Shown here piece after piece: positions 46,801-61,800 of a stretch of DNA of 64,000 bases. Both the position numbers and the translations under genes were made by a program. The DNA is from Apostichopus japonicus. Taxonomy: Eukaryota; Echinodermata; Holothuroidea; Aspidochirotida; Stichopodidae. The number at the start of each line of letters is the position of its first letter. Position 1 is the first letter of the stretch. The DNA lies in assembly GCF_037975245.1 (NCBI RefSeq), contig NC_092575.1, positions 1,615,001-1,679,000 on the forward strand. The letters run 5' to 3'. The notes below the pieces were generated by a model. That model was not told where the DNA came from and did no database searches. It worked only from the letters and a program-made list of their open reading frames with translations.

Positions 46801-49800
46801 AAACACACTTACTCAATGAATTCTATGCACTTGAGCTATAGATACTACCGTCTTTAGTAAAGGAGGAGAGGAGGGGAGAGTAAAAGGGGAGAGGAGGGGA
46901 GTGTAAAGGGGGAGAGCAGGGGAGTGTAAAAGGGGAGAGGAGGGGAGTGTAAAGGGGGAGAGGAGGGGAGTGTAAAAGGGGAGAGGGGGGAGTGTATAGG
47001 GGCCAAACTGATAGCTGGGGGAGATGGACAAGATTTAAGACTTGTTGTCATTTCTTCACCCTTGCTTAAAACTTTCCTTAATGAAAGCTGGTGCTTCCGC
47101 TATTTTCTTGTACTTACTCCTTCCAATTCTTGGTTTCGTAGTCGGAATCTCTCCCTCTGACTGGACACGATTGGAAGCAGAGACTCAGCTGCGTTGTTTG
47201 AACTGCTAGGGGGCAACTGAGGGCTGGTCCGTTCCATGGGTAGAGTTGCTGCTCATAGAAAAAAGGAGTGAAATACTTGGTTAAAAACAAATAGATTTTA
47301 TTTCATGTCTTGTGATTTTTTGTTACAAGGACGAAAAAAATGAAGTATGAAATATTTACCAGTGGAGGAGAACTGAACGTACTTAACAATACAAATAACA
47401 CTGTATGATGTAAAAACTGAAAAATGACACATTATACAAGTGGCTTGCTTTATTTATTCCTGTTTTGCTTTATTGATTGATTTATTTATTTTGACATACC
47501 TGTTTCTCTTACAGCTTCGGCTATGACCTCTGCATCTGAGGAAGGAGAAGCTTGTCCCTAAAAAAAAAAAATGTGTTTCATTAATTTTAACGAAAAAAGA
47601 GCTCCTATAACACAATGAAAGAATTAAAATGAAATAAGTAACATTAGAGTATCAAATTTGTTGAGCCCTCTGGATAAACTTTATTGGGTTAAAGCTCTTT
47701 ATTGAAATGCATGGGGTGTTAACAGGAAGTCTAAAGTAACTGTCAATATTGATTAGTTTCTCCCAAAGTTTGATATTTTTTTGGACAGTGAAATACTGCA
47801 TATGGCACCACGGCATAAAGGGCGATGTGAGTGAGTTAAACTAAGAAGTACAAAGGCACGAAGGAAAGAAGTGATTTGGGGGTATGTTTACCTGCAACGA
47901 TGAGAGTACAGATCCTAACATTGAGGAAATGGGATAACTTTACTGAGTCAATTTAAGTCCATCAGCATTCTAAACAAGTTTTGGTGTCAATGTCAACTCA
48001 ATTTGAGTCATGCAGACTTTTCCCACCCAATTGCTACAGACAAACTAAGTTCATTTCTATCACACGCTAAATAATCATAATAATAATAATATTTGATTTT
48101 TATATAGCACTTTACACCAGCGATATGGTCTCAAAGCACTTTACAGACGTTATGTTACCCCTGGTCAATGATAACCTGTCCCAGATACAATCCCTCCAGT
48201 CGGCAGCAGTTATATAATGCGCCCAATGACAAGTTACCTCACAGGTACCCATTTAATCCCTGGGTGGAGAGAGGCAAGTGAGATAAAGCATCTTGCCCAA
48301 GGACACAACGTAATGAACTAGGCAGGAAACGAACCAGCAATCCTTGGATCACGAGTCCGACGCCTTAGCCAATTGGCCACCACGCTTCCATCTTACAAAA
48401 CTAAATTCTTTGAAGTGGTCTTTAAAATTCCTCTTACCTCTCCCTCGCCTCTGTACAGTGATGTTAACGAGTTGACACTAAGTAGATCTTGTTCCAGCTT
48501 AATGATGAGAGTCTTCTGTTCCTGAGTAGTCTTCGTGGCTTCCTCACATTGCAACTTCAACGCCTCATATCGATCTGGTCAAGATGTGAAATTGGAGACA
48601 AATATCAACTTAGCTTTTTTCCCTCCTCTTTTACCCAAGTTTAAAGGAAACTGAAATCAAACCAAAGTCAATTGTGATGTACAGTACAGCAGTACAGGTA
48701 GGCAGTGAAAATATTACAAGGTATCTATGAATTTAGTTTTGGCAGCTCACTTGAGAGGGGGAAATCAATAGATTATTTTTGGACAGAGAAATTTGAGGAG
48801 TTTATCAGAGGGCAGAAGTTTGATTTGATCAGCACAGACCAAACTCTACACTGTCTGATTCATCCTTTAATCATTTTTATTGTAGGAAGCTGGAGTCTTA
48901 CTTTTTGCAGAAAAAATTCTTATTCAGAATTTTCAATTTCGTATTTAGTTGTAAAAGTTACAAACCAATAATAATACATGCTGTTTGTGTGGCTGCATGC
49001 TAAATAGCATTATAACAGAGTAATATGAAGACACAATGAAAAACTCATACAGTGAAAAACTCATACATTTAAAGATATTTATATAATCTAAAATAACTAA
49101 CTTTTGTAAGTAAATTTTGTTCTGGTTTTACCCCTCCCCCTCTCTTTCCCTCCCTTCTTGTGGCCTTCTAAATGTAGGCCCCACTTAATCAAGGTCCCAG
49201 GACCTGGACCCCTTAGGTCCAATGATGAATAGAGGTCCTTGCCTTTGCATTTCCTTTACCAGATCCATTGATCCATGAATTTCTTTCCATATTTGAGTAT
49301 AATCTATTGGGCACTTGTTTTACCCTTCTGCGATGCCAGCGATGTGACTGGTCATTCTGCGATGCCAGCAATATGACCGGTCATTCTGCGATGCTAGCAA
49401 TGTGACCGGTCATTCTGCGATGCTAGCAATGTGACCGGTCATTCTGCGATGCCAGCAATGTGACCGGTCATTCTGCGATGCCAGCAATGTGACCGGTGAT
49501 TCTGCGATGCTAGCAATGTGACCGGTCATTCTGCGATGCCAGCAATGTGACCGGTCATTCTGTGATGCCAGCAATGTGACCGGTTCAAAGCCGATCTGGA
49601 TTATGATACCGGTGAAGTGTTTGCTTTCACTTTAACAGCGGATGCTACTGCAAGAATCAGTGAACTGGGCATACCGACAGTCTCTACCTACTGACAGTCA
49701 GGAATAACTCTTCTGTCCATGAAGTTTATATCCTGTTGGCTATGGAGATGGGACAGGGGGGTGTGAAGGGGGTGGGGGGATTCAAGATTGAAGACTTGGG

Positions 49801-52800
49801 ATATGGATCACAGTACTTCAGGATTTTAGAAACTGTAGAAGACTGTAAGAATTTACACCAGATAAAAAATGAGAGAAAGATGAGATTGACGCAAGTAGTT
49901 CATTTCTGTCGTGGATTAATCAATGTCCTGCAAAGAGGCATTTAGAGCTTCTTGGATGCAGCATTATGTACACACTTTATAAATGACAAATGTACAGGTA
50001 TACATAAATATGTACAAAAAAAATGAAGATCAATGGACTATAAACAACCTCAAAAAGTATGGAAAACATTATCAATAACTGAATATTCATGCAATATTTA
50101 AAACTTAAAAGACAAAATGACATGCAATAAAATGACATAAAAGAGACAACAACGAAAAATTGATTATGAAATTGCGAGATCGTTTAATCGATGTGAGTTA
50201 CGCTTGTTCACATATCTTTCCCATTTTTTTTTTATTTCATAATTTTTGGTCGGAGTAAAAATGGCATCATGTGCAGTTAATTTCTATCACATTCACTCAT
50301 GCATTAATGTAACAAATCAATTTCAGAGTTATGGATCGATTCCGATGCGAAACATTGTGTAAATAACACCATATAAAAATTAAATCTAGATTCATTGACA
50401 TGATTAACCCAACAGGTCAATTACCCCATGAGAATGTTTGGTTAAATATGTGATTCAACACGACGCAGAAACATTCACCTTGTCGCTTATTAAAATGAGG
50501 CGTGATGTGGCAGCTGTCAATGTATCAGTCAAATGTTGATTTAGTTGGAAAGAGAGCTCGGTGATGCAATTATGAGCCCGGAGGAGCTTGACACTCTATT
50601 TGTTTGAAAGCACCTTTAGTCGTTTTGATGCCAATTTTCCATCAAATTTACCAAAATGTGATCTTGGCAATATTTCCTCAAAATGAGTTAGCAATTTAAC
50701 AAACTACAACATCTTAAAAAGATTTTTTGCACTGAATGCAATGTTAACTCAGCAATTAGGAAACAGTTGCATTGGATTCTAAAAAGAAGAAAAAAAGGAC
50801 ACTTTTTCAGACGTTTGAAGCAAATCTGCAAGTTGAGTCCATTTAGGCCATTTTTCTTCGTTATTTTGAATCATGCTTAAACCAGTCAACTGCATGAAAA
50901 AGCAATTGTTATAGAAAATTACCATTAAATAATACTGACTATATTGATGAACAAGCCACAGTTGTTTAAGATCCACAGTAAATAGGATAAAAAATAATGT
51001 TGTTTATTTAAAGACCGAAAGGTTGGGTTTACAATGTGAGTTCAGAATAATGCCACAGTACAATTGACCTGGAAAGAACCTGGAAGCTTTGTCAAATGAA
51101 AGCTCAGAGACCTGTAACGTACCTAAGGAACGGAGTAAACCCTTGGGAGATGAATGAGGAACAGAATGAAGGGTGCATCAGCCGATCATAATGATGCTAC
51201 TGCATACCATACTGTACATGCACAAATCTGGAAGCTTTATTTTTAACATAAATATTAGTGATAGCATGTAATATAACTAGAAAAGAAAAAAAAAACACAA
51301 CACTCCAGGAATGCCAGAGACTAGGTAAATCTCTTGGTATATTTAAGTAGAAATTTTTAATTGTTGGAAGTCATTTTATCAAATCTCTTAGCCAGAAACT
51401 TGAGTGCAAATGAGATCATGTTCAAAACTTCTTCGACAATGTTTCCACCACAGGAGACTCTAACCGACAATGACGAACTGACCGCTTCGTTTAACAGATA
51501 CAATTGTTTGTGTCCAGGGAAGAGGATACCGTGTTGAAAGAGAAAGGAATTTCAGAACTAGATAATGAAGACCTCTCGGTCGATACAAGCTGGTATTAAT
51601 CCAGTGATGTGTGTTTGTGAGAGGGGCCTTATATAAAGAAGATTCCCATTCAAGCAAAGTTAATGCAGACAGCAAAATCACCTCTTTTTTCTTCTTAAAT
51701 GATCCTATGTAGCTTACAATTATAAGACAATGCCCTATGTCGTCTCTTAGAATTTTGGGAAGTAAGAGAAACCCAGTTTGTTCGAGAATACATTTTTCCT
51801 GGCGATATGAAGCGATATTGGTCATTCTTGACAAATTTCAACCATTGTATTGAAATAACTATTCTTAAGATATGATAGGTTATATGAGGAATTTTTGAAA
51901 GTTTTTTTTTTTTACAGACGTGTCTGCAGTCGTGTTTTGCATTTTGCTATTACACATGGACAGTTAATTTCACTATCTTGCGAGATACACCTATTTTCCT
52001 TTGGCAGTGTAAGGTTAAGTCCTATGTCCAAAGCATCCCTCACTTGCCAGCTTTTGTTCATGGTATGAAAGGGAAAACTCAAACGAAGAAAAAAACTAAG
52101 AAAACTAACGACCAGAAACATTTGAAACCTCTCAATCGAAAATTGGGAAGGCAAATCCAGTCATTAAACATTGATTTATGTTCTTTTTAGTGTTTATAGT
52201 GTTTTTACTGATATTGTTCTATAACCAATCTCATTAACATATCCCAGATATTACAAACATGATTTAAGAACTAATATATATGGATTAATTGATTTTTAGA
52301 CAGCTAACTTCCAGAAACAGACGGCTCTCGGTTGTGAATCCAGGATGCCTGGGTTACTACACTGTACATAGCAGTGCATAACAAAACATCAATAAATAGT
52401 AAGAACAGACCATGCACAAGCTTTCTAAACTTTTCCAACTGTTTCCTTGTTTGTGAGAACAAAGTCCTAATTGTAGCACAATTTTATTGCCCAAACAATT
52501 TTGGAAAGGGTGGCCATGACACAATCACTGCCGCCCCCCTCCCCCCACCATTCCTTATCTGGATCCAAGCTTGCCTCTGAACAGCTACGAGGGTAGCAGG
52601 AGGAGTTTAACAGCTTAATTTTTCTCACCAGCAAAATAAACTTGAACAGAATTTATTTTAATACTCAGACTGCCCCAATAGATGTTTAAAATAATGCTAA
52701 TGGGTGGGGTGGGCAGGGGGAATACTTGTTATCAATTAAACATGACCAGTTTGTCTAAACCAGGTTACTAAAAACCAGGCTTATTTGAATGTAACAAACA

Positions 52801-55800
52801 TGGCTACAGGTTTTATTGTTATCAACTGCATGTATAAATATGATATATTTATATATAGATATATGAATAAATTCCCGGCTATTTGCACCCCCCTCTGAGG
52901 AGATGATAATCTTCATAGAGTTAATCCGAATATTACATCAGGAGGTGAAATCTTGTGGAAAGTTAACAAAAGCTATGAGTTCAAACAGGTAATTGTTTAC
53001 ATGCCCCCCCCATTTATCTTTACTTGTACAAGGGAAATACACCTCACACGAGGCACCCCACACCCTATGGTAACCCTACTGCACTACCATTTGGCAACTT
53101 ACACACTGTTTGGTCATTTGTAGGTTCTACAGTTACTTTCAGTTTGAATGAAGAAATCACACTGTGTTTGGCAAGCAATTCAGCCTTAACAGGACAACGC
53201 TGTAAAAGAGACATGTCAATACAAGCAAATAACTAATAGCACATGATTATAAAAAAATCCATAAGAGAACATGGAAACTTTAAAAAGTTAAAAATGCATG
53301 ATTGCTTTAGTAGAGGTTTGTCAAGTAGAAACAACACATCGCTACAGGGTAGATCAAATGAAAGAGTCCCCCCCATCCCACTGTGGTATTCGCAGGGGGA
53401 CAAAACAGTCATTTCCCTATCAAATCCCCTTGGAAATGGTGACATTGTCAAGCCCCAAAGTAGATATTTAATTAAGTAATGTCTGGTAAATGCTTATAAT
53501 GTTTTTATTATTCTCCTTCCCAACATTTGCTGTGATCATCCTGAAATTTTAACAGAACTAATGTAACTTCTTGGCAAGTACTCACTAATTGACTCCACTT
53601 ATTTCCACATCATATGAGATTTGAATTGGCATTGATTTAATAAATTTACAAAAAATTGAGGAAAAAAAAAAGACAGAAGGGAAAAAGTCTTTTTATTTTG
53701 CTTTGGTAATGCCTCGTTACTGTCCAGTAATTTGCTAGAAAAATACTGTTTATATTGCACTTGATTGTATAATAGCCCTCTTCTGACTACGAGAAAGAAA
53801 CTGGAGAGACCAAAAAACACAAACGGACAGATGAAAGAAAAGGGAAAAGTGACCTTAATGACACATAAATTGGAAAGAAAAACGGAGGGACGAGAAAAGA
53901 ACTAACGCAATGAGTCATTTTGATAGAGGAAACACACAAGAGAAACTAGAGATAGATAGACAGACAGACAAACAAAACCTCACCTACAAACAAACAATGA
54001 CCCAGATGGATCAAAGAAACAATGAGAAAGGAAGCAGACAAAATGGCCCAATTGTTACAGTAGCTCTTTAACTTTGGGCACCTTTTCGTAACTACTCCCC
54101 TCGCCCCTCTAATCATACGGCAAATGTATTCATCAATTGGCAACACACATTCATCGTCAGATCTCAAAGACTTCTGACTAACACAATAGATTCGAATTAA
54201 CCAAAACCTCCAAAAAAGATGGAAAAAAAGTGTGAACCAAGTCGGAAAGTAGCACCAATGAAACTGTACGTCGAGATGTTCGTGTTTTCTCAGTCGTACT
54301 CTTCCGTTCCGGATCGTAACTTGATGATGTCCTCGTAGGGATTCCGTGAGAGGCTCTCTTCATCCGCGTCATCTTCGCAGCAGATGTCACCGACCGAGGT
54401 CTCCTCGCTCGCGCCGCCCAGCACCGGGGAAGACGTCAAACCTTTAGTTTTTCTTCTCTTCGAGTGATTTAAGTCCTGTGAAGAGACGGAGCTAGCGTCG
54501 TCAAGATCATCCTCGTCTTCATCTTTCCGCTTCTCTGACCTCTCTAATTCCTCCTCCTCCGTTTCCATCATGTCTTCGTGGTGCTTCTCTCCTCGCGCCA
54601 GATCCTCGTTTGAGGTCGCCAGATCTGCGTTCGCTCCCCGGGTGGCTAAATCCACCGCTTCCCTCAGGGCATCCAGAGCCTTGGAGTTTTCGCTCTCTGG
54701 GATGTCATCGCCCTCGACGTCGCCGTTGACATCATCGTCTTCCTCGTCGTCGTGGCTACCGTTTTCCATCGTATGGTTGTCCGAATCGACCGTGCTCGTG
54801 GACGGCCCTTCGTTCTGGATGGTGATGACCTGCGGCTGGTCTTCGCCGCTCCCTGACATGATGTAGACGGGAGACGTCGAGTTCATATCGGACTGGCCAC
54901 TGATCGGGAAGATCGGTTGCCGCTTCAAGCGTGATCTGTGGTTATGGAACCAGTTGATGACGGTGCTCTCCGGTAGGTTCAGCTCCTTCGCAATCTTGTC
55001 GATCGCAGCCGGAGCCGGGTAAGCGTCGGCGTTGTAGGAGGCATGCAACGCAGACTTCTCCTCTGGGGATAGAATCATCCGTGGTCTCTTGGGAGGGATT
55101 ATACGAATGGGAGTTGTCATTCCGTGTGGAGTCAGGGTCATGATTCTCTTGGCTGGAAGACAAAAGAAAATAGGAGAGGACGTGAAGAAGTATATCAAAA
55201 AGAAATGTGATCATTCCATCGGTATTAAACACCTTGGTCCATTGAATGCAATCTGTTCAGCTATTGATCAACTCACACATAGCATCTGGGATATTTTTGG
55301 CCACTCTTTGAAGGTGATTTTCAATAACCAATTAATCACCAAAAACATTTATTGACGATTCCAAATTCAACTCTGACAAAGTTGCAAGCCAGCGAGTCTT
55401 CACATCATTTTATTTTAACGATTGTTTGCTACGTGATTTACTGGAAGCCAATTCTGAAACGTCGTATAGTCTCACTCTGAAACAGAGTTCAGATAAGTAA
55501 AAAGGCCATTCTAATGAATTTGAAATGCTTACTTTTTCTCCTCGGTTTGTAGTTTCGGACTTTTTCGATGCTGTTCTTATCTTGAAGCCAAAGATACATC
55601 CTGACATAAGGTTCTCGTCCTTTCATGCTCAACTTTAGCCACATTTTTGGCTTGGAGAGCAAGTCACTGACCTGCATAGAAAAGCATGGATGGATGAGAT
55701 TCTTCCATTAATATTACATGCAAACAAATCACCTCTGTCCATATTTCACAATTACCAGGTACGAAGTTTGCTACATTTAATATGATCTTTCATAATCTTC

Positions 55801-58800
55801 ATAATCCCTACCCCCTTCCCTTAATCCTCTCTTTGTCCCTCCACTGTTTATCTCCCACCTCTCCTCTTCCCCTGTTGGTTTCATTCTTTCTTCTCTCCAT
55901 CCCTTATCTACTAATCCCCTTACATCTATCTCTTTGTGTTCACCATGCTCATTAACCTGTCTGTATTCTGTGCGTGTTTTTGCCCCTTCTTTTACTGTTA
56001 CTTGTCATTTAGCCTTTGAAGAAGATCCTGCTATTATCGAAACGTCAGCCAACTAACTTGTACACACTTTCATAATCTTAACATGACTTGATGTAAGTCT
56101 CAAAATAAATATTAACATAACACAAGATCAGAGCCACAGGATTACAAACTTTTCACAGGAAAACACCTTTCTTCCCAATGATACAAATGCTGGGTACCGT
56201 GATTCTTGTCATATCCATTTACCTTTATCATTTAACACGGATCACAACAAAGTAATTTCTTGCTCTTTATACGGCTTACCACTTTGAGATAACACACTCA
56301 AGAGCACATTCTTCTTCAGCAAATTGATCAAAAAACAAATCTCTCCTCCAAAATGCAAAACATACCAAAATCAGCAATCCGCTAATGTTAATTTCTGCAA
56401 TACAGTTAAGTATGGTTATATTTAAGGAAAATTAAATGTTTATAAAAAATAAAAAATAAAATAAATAATAATAAAACAATAAAATAAAATAAAATAAAAA
56501 AATGTTTATAAATAAAATGTTTTTAAATGTTTATGTTTATAACATGCTTTCTACCTGGCCACACTTTAGTACATGTTGTTATAGTTAACCTGGAAGATTT
56601 TCAGATTGAAACAAGTACTAACCGAGCCTTGCGTCAAGCCTAGCACCGCTTCGCCAAACGCCCTCTGGCCGAGATTGTTTTCGTGTAGCACACATTTGAC
56701 CTGTCTTGTCAGTTCGTAGGTGTCCAGGTATTCGATCATGGCTGCTTGTTCGTGGACCGGAGGTAGTTCTGGGGGTACTTCATCGTACAGGTCGTTCTCC
56801 CCAGATCTGTGGCTTGCACCAGAGCTGAGGTCAGACACTTCCTGAGGAGAACCACTGGTAGACACTTCTTCCTCACCCGCAGGAACGTCTAGCACTGTGA
56901 CGACAGATTTAGCAACTTTATCTGTAATGTAAACAGAACCAATTTTTGTGTTCAATGGATTTGGATAAATTACTGAACCAATTTATGTGTTCAATGGATT
57001 TGGATAAAACTACTGAAAAACACACATGAACCAGAAAGAATATATTTGACCGCCAAATGATCTCTGACTGGGAGTTATTTTGTCCTACCCAAAAGACTGA
57101 AAGTGAAAATTACTCACTCAACAAATGTCTAAACGACCTGACGGATATTTTCTAACATAATGTTCTTTCTCCATGCATTGTCTCCATGTGAAGAAAGCTT
57201 AACAAGCGGCATTGCCATACATGAATGGTACTTATGATGTTAACGATAAGTTGTCGTCAGACATACATCATTACAATCTAGGGTAATATAATTTATAGCG
57301 AAGATAATAAAAGAATTTTACGACATCACCATTGTTCGACCTCACCAATTCATCTTTAAATTACCTACTCTCAGATTACCTCACCTCCCCCCCCAAAAAT
57401 AATACAAAAAAAACAATCTGAACTGAGTAGTGTCACATTCTGGGGATAAAAATCAAGGGTGCCTAGAATCTTCAAACATGGTACAGTTGTTATTACAATT
57501 CAAATGTGAGATAAGACACCGAACATCTTCTCACCTTGTCTAATCTTCTCTTTTAGTTTATGAACCCCATCCGGGTCATTTAACCAGATGTTCATCCTCA
57601 CAAACGGTTCCTTCCCCTTCAGGGTCAGGTTCTCCCAGGCTTTGGTCTTCGACAAGAGGTCGCTGACGCTGCCCTGCGACATCCCCACCACGTACGTCCC
57701 GAACGGCTCTTGCGGAATGTTGTGCTGTTCTAAGACCTCTTTCGTTCTCCTGATGATGTTGAAAGTGTTCAGTTCCGAGTTTTCGGCGTATTCCTCCGTG
57801 GTCAACGCGGCTAACGGCTCTCTCTTGGTCAAGCCGGTGGGAGAGCTGCTGAGACTCTTGGCATAATGGTCTGCCGTCTTCCACAAGGAAGGAATGATTC
57901 GATTCGCTTGCGGCTTTTTCCTTTTTCTTTTATTCCCTTCCAGTGACTTGCTACCCGGCGACAACTTGTTTTGTTGGGAATCTAATTCCTGACGAGCTTT
58001 GGCTAGGATGTCGTTGATGGCGGCGTCGCTGTTAGATTTGTTCCCTTGGGTTGGCGAGACGGTGGATTGCGCAAGAGCATCAACGTCGACCCCTGTTGCA
58101 AAGAAAACACAATGACGTTTTTATCGACATTCTGGGCAAACCATGCTTTTTTTTACCTTCATGTTTTCTCCAAAATTTCAATAGTAGGAATCATAATATT
58201 TTCTTACTCCTGCATACTTGTATATCAACAATTCTTTGGCAATTAACTAGTTTTCATGAAGCACACACAGTCTACAACTACTAGACTGTAAACCCATTCT
58301 CTTGCAAGGATGGTTTCATCATGCTTGAGTGAGGGCTGTCTATTAAACATAAGTACTTTGACCGTGTTGAATCATGCAAATTTGAAAATCTTAGAAAATA
58401 TGTGGATATTATGTACTTGTCTAGTGGCTTCCTTTACAGACTCACAGCAGGGAATGAAACCATATCAAAGTTAACACGTGATTAACATTCCTGATTCCCA
58501 AAATGTCTCAGGTTCAAACTAGTTAAAGTGATGAATATAATTAAAACTCCACAATATCTTCACAATCCCCAACCCCCCCCCCTCCCCGACTCTTTGTAGG
58601 GAATGATAACATAGCAACATATTGAAGCAAAGTATTAAAATGTAACCAGATATCTTTATTTTCCACGAACCACCATTACACCCGGCCAATCCTTACCAAC
58701 CCTCACCCCTTCCCTCCCCCTGCCCCTTCTATTAAAAATCTACTTAACATATTTTATATAATAAAATGAATAACCAAACGTCTGCATATTTAACACTCAC

Positions 58801-61800
58801 CTTTCCTCTGTGCATTCAATATTTTCAGCTGCTCTACGTTGCGTGGATCTGCCAAGAACTGTACCATTTTAATGTAGGGTTCTCTACCCTTCGCTGTTAG
58901 CCTATCCCAGGGCTTCGGTCTGGCCAGGATGTCGCTGACCGACCCCTGACTCATCCCCAAGACCAGCTCGCCAAACAGACGCTGTCCGATATTTAACTGA
59001 GTGAGAAGGTCTTTGATCTGTTTGGCTACTCTGGACGTATCGATCCAATGGTAAGATTCTAACAGCTGTCGGTTAACGTACATGGAGTTATTGCTCCCGG
59101 AGAACGGGGAGTTGAAGGGAGCACCGTAACCGTGGCCACCGACCCCATTACCGAATGTGAAGAGAGGGCTGGGGCTAATGTTACTGTGGCCGGGCGGGAT
59201 TACAATGATTGGCTGGATAATCTGCGACTTTTGATCATCCGAGCTGGACGAAGCGTTCTGGCGCTGTGAATACGCAGCCGCTACCTCTTGGCCTATCATT
59301 GACGCAAACGCCTGAGCCTGCCTTATTCCGTTGTCCGAACCTGCAAAGAAAGCCAGAATGCATGCTTGAGTCAAAACACTCTATTTGGTACAGTCAACAG
59401 AAAATTTCAACCTTTTTTTTCAAATTTTCTCCCTTAATGCAAGAGACATCAAGTTTTCTTTATGTTTTTTTTCCTTCTTTTTTTGATTTGTTTGTTTTTA
59501 TATTTCTCTTACACAGGGCAACAGTGCTGCAGTTCTTTTAAAGCAACGTAATTGTTTTCATTTCGTGTCGAACACTGCATTTTACTGCATCTGTCTCATC
59601 TCCAAAGATTTTTGTACCTTTCGTATCTTAACCAGCACGCATTTTGGCTTTCGATCTGGTCATTGTGTAGCGAGAATTCCTTCTCGTTTGCATCGGTGAT
59701 AATCAACATAATCTCATGCATATTAAAGAGGATTAGATGCAGCAAAATGAAAATGTCCGCAATGTGAAAATAATTAGTAAGTCTCCTTTCTACCGTGAAC
59801 TCAGATGACAAGATTAAAAGAAAAAGAATACTACAAGCAAAAGAGTTAGAAAAGAGTTAAATTTGAATAGTACAAAACTCCTTTTTTTTTTGGTCCGATG
59901 AGCTTCAACCTATACCATACAATTCCTTTTCTTCTCTCTCTCGTAGAAAAACTATATAAGGATCAAATGTTTTGTTTTGGCTAAATCACCTAACTTGACT
60001 TTCAAGAAATTTTAGACACTCATCATTCTGTTTCTACAACTGCACTTTGTCTCATCCTTGTGGTATCATTCTCAAATATTAATGACTTAAAGATCTCTTA
60101 ATTAGACTGAAAGGGGAATTCAATTAAGTGGAAATATCATGGAAATTATAAAAATATTATCAGGCCTACACACACGTCATGCTCAATTCCTGTACACCTT
60201 TTAAGATCCTCTCAAAAGTTTCTCTTTGACTGAAATTTATGTCTGATGTAAACCTGACTCTATGACAACTCTGCGAAGTTAATTAGCATTCATCTCTCAA
60301 GAAATTCTACCAGTTCAAACCATGCATTGTCTTTTTCGATGTGCAATTATTACTAATAAGATAAGGACATGTTTATTATCCCCTCCACCCCCCTCACCTA
60401 AAACACCTGAAGTTTGTTGCATCCAACCGAAACTTTGACGGCATATACTGCACTGATCCACGCAGAGCTCTCCCTCTCAACTCATAATTCACCAATATAA
60501 ATTAGAAAGGGCAAAAGGAGGGCCGACTGCAGGAGTGAAAAAGAGTCCAAGATCCAAAAGTAAATAATTGGTAAAGAGACATAGTTTTATATTTCTCACC
60601 ACTGAGGTCCGATTTAGTCACTTTGAGGGTGGTATTCTCTGTCTGAAGTGTCCTGTTCTTCTCCAGAAGTAACATCTCCAGGGACTTTCCAGGACCCTCC
60701 GTCTCCCCCTCCTCGGACCCATCGTCAGCACCGTTGGTAAATTCAAGCGACTTCAAGATTCCCAATTCTCTCTTCAAGTCCTCGTAGTCGCTCTGCGATT
60801 GGATTTTCTCCTCCTGAGAATTTGAAAACGGTTTACAAGACTACTTTGGACAGCTCGTCTTCGACGTAATGTTTACTACATGGAAAATTCCTTGTTTTCT
60901 CTGCACAAGTTTCAAATGTTCCTTGTATAGCTCAATTTAAACAGTATGATATTGGAATGCCAGATTAGTGCAAGTTGTGAGCCAATTGTGTTTATGTTTT
61001 TTCTTTTTGGCTAATCAGATTTATATATTCATTAAATCCTCATAATACAATGTCTCTATGGGGTGAAGTTAAAAGGCTTACAACCTGCCACAGAAATGAG
61101 GTTAGTGACCTTATGGTTTATATCGTATTAGTTACACAATTGGATGATTAATCATAATAACTATTTCTACTCGGACCCTCTGGTGCGTTACTCAAATACA
61201 GTATTCTCCATAAAGCCACAAACTCGGGGAAAAAGAGAGATATATACTCATGGGAAAAAGGAAATATATTTGGCATGCTTATAGAGTTTATCTTTACCAG
61301 TTTTTGGAATGCTGTAGTTTTCGCTTGAAGTTGTTCTTCCAGCCGTTGTGTCTTCTCCATCACTGATTCTCTGAGTTTGTTATTCGACGTCTGTAATTTC
61401 TGGACCTCCTCTACGAGCTGAGATATCTGTAAACAACAACAACAACAACAAATTAAACAAGTCACTCAGGCTGTTTGTTTTCTTCTGCTGTTGACAATCA
61501 CCCAACCAGACACACTATACTCCTCATAAAAGAGTCTTTGTTTTCTAATTAGCACCACTCTTCTAATATATCATCATAAATAATATCAACTATAGCTTTT
61601 TCTAGCTGAAGCAAGTCGGTATCAAAAAAACATTGCCGTTCAGAGCCAATATTATTCAAGTACTGATACAAACACAGGTACAATATATTGATACAAATAG
61701 TATGATATATTGATTGGAATACTATTACGATATATTGATTCCAGTACTATATAGAATGGTATATTGATTTGAATACTCTGTACAACGTACTAATTGGAAT

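Noticed and set aside
46813-47051. Proline/leucine-rich minus-strand open frames
   Set aside because: Translations of a purine-rich minisatellite within an intron.
48324-48379. tRNA gene candidate
   Set aside because: A and B boxes are present but the segment does not fold into a full cloverleaf and is followed by a SINE body and tail.
49325-49585. CRISPR-like appearance of repeated 29-bp units
   Set aside because: Units are directly adjacent without unique spacers, in an animal intron; it is a minisatellite.
54570-54866. Plus-strand open frame opposite the CUX terminal exon
   Set aside because: It is an antisense shadow of a GC-rich acidic coding exon; it shows Ser/Leu/Pro bias and no family.
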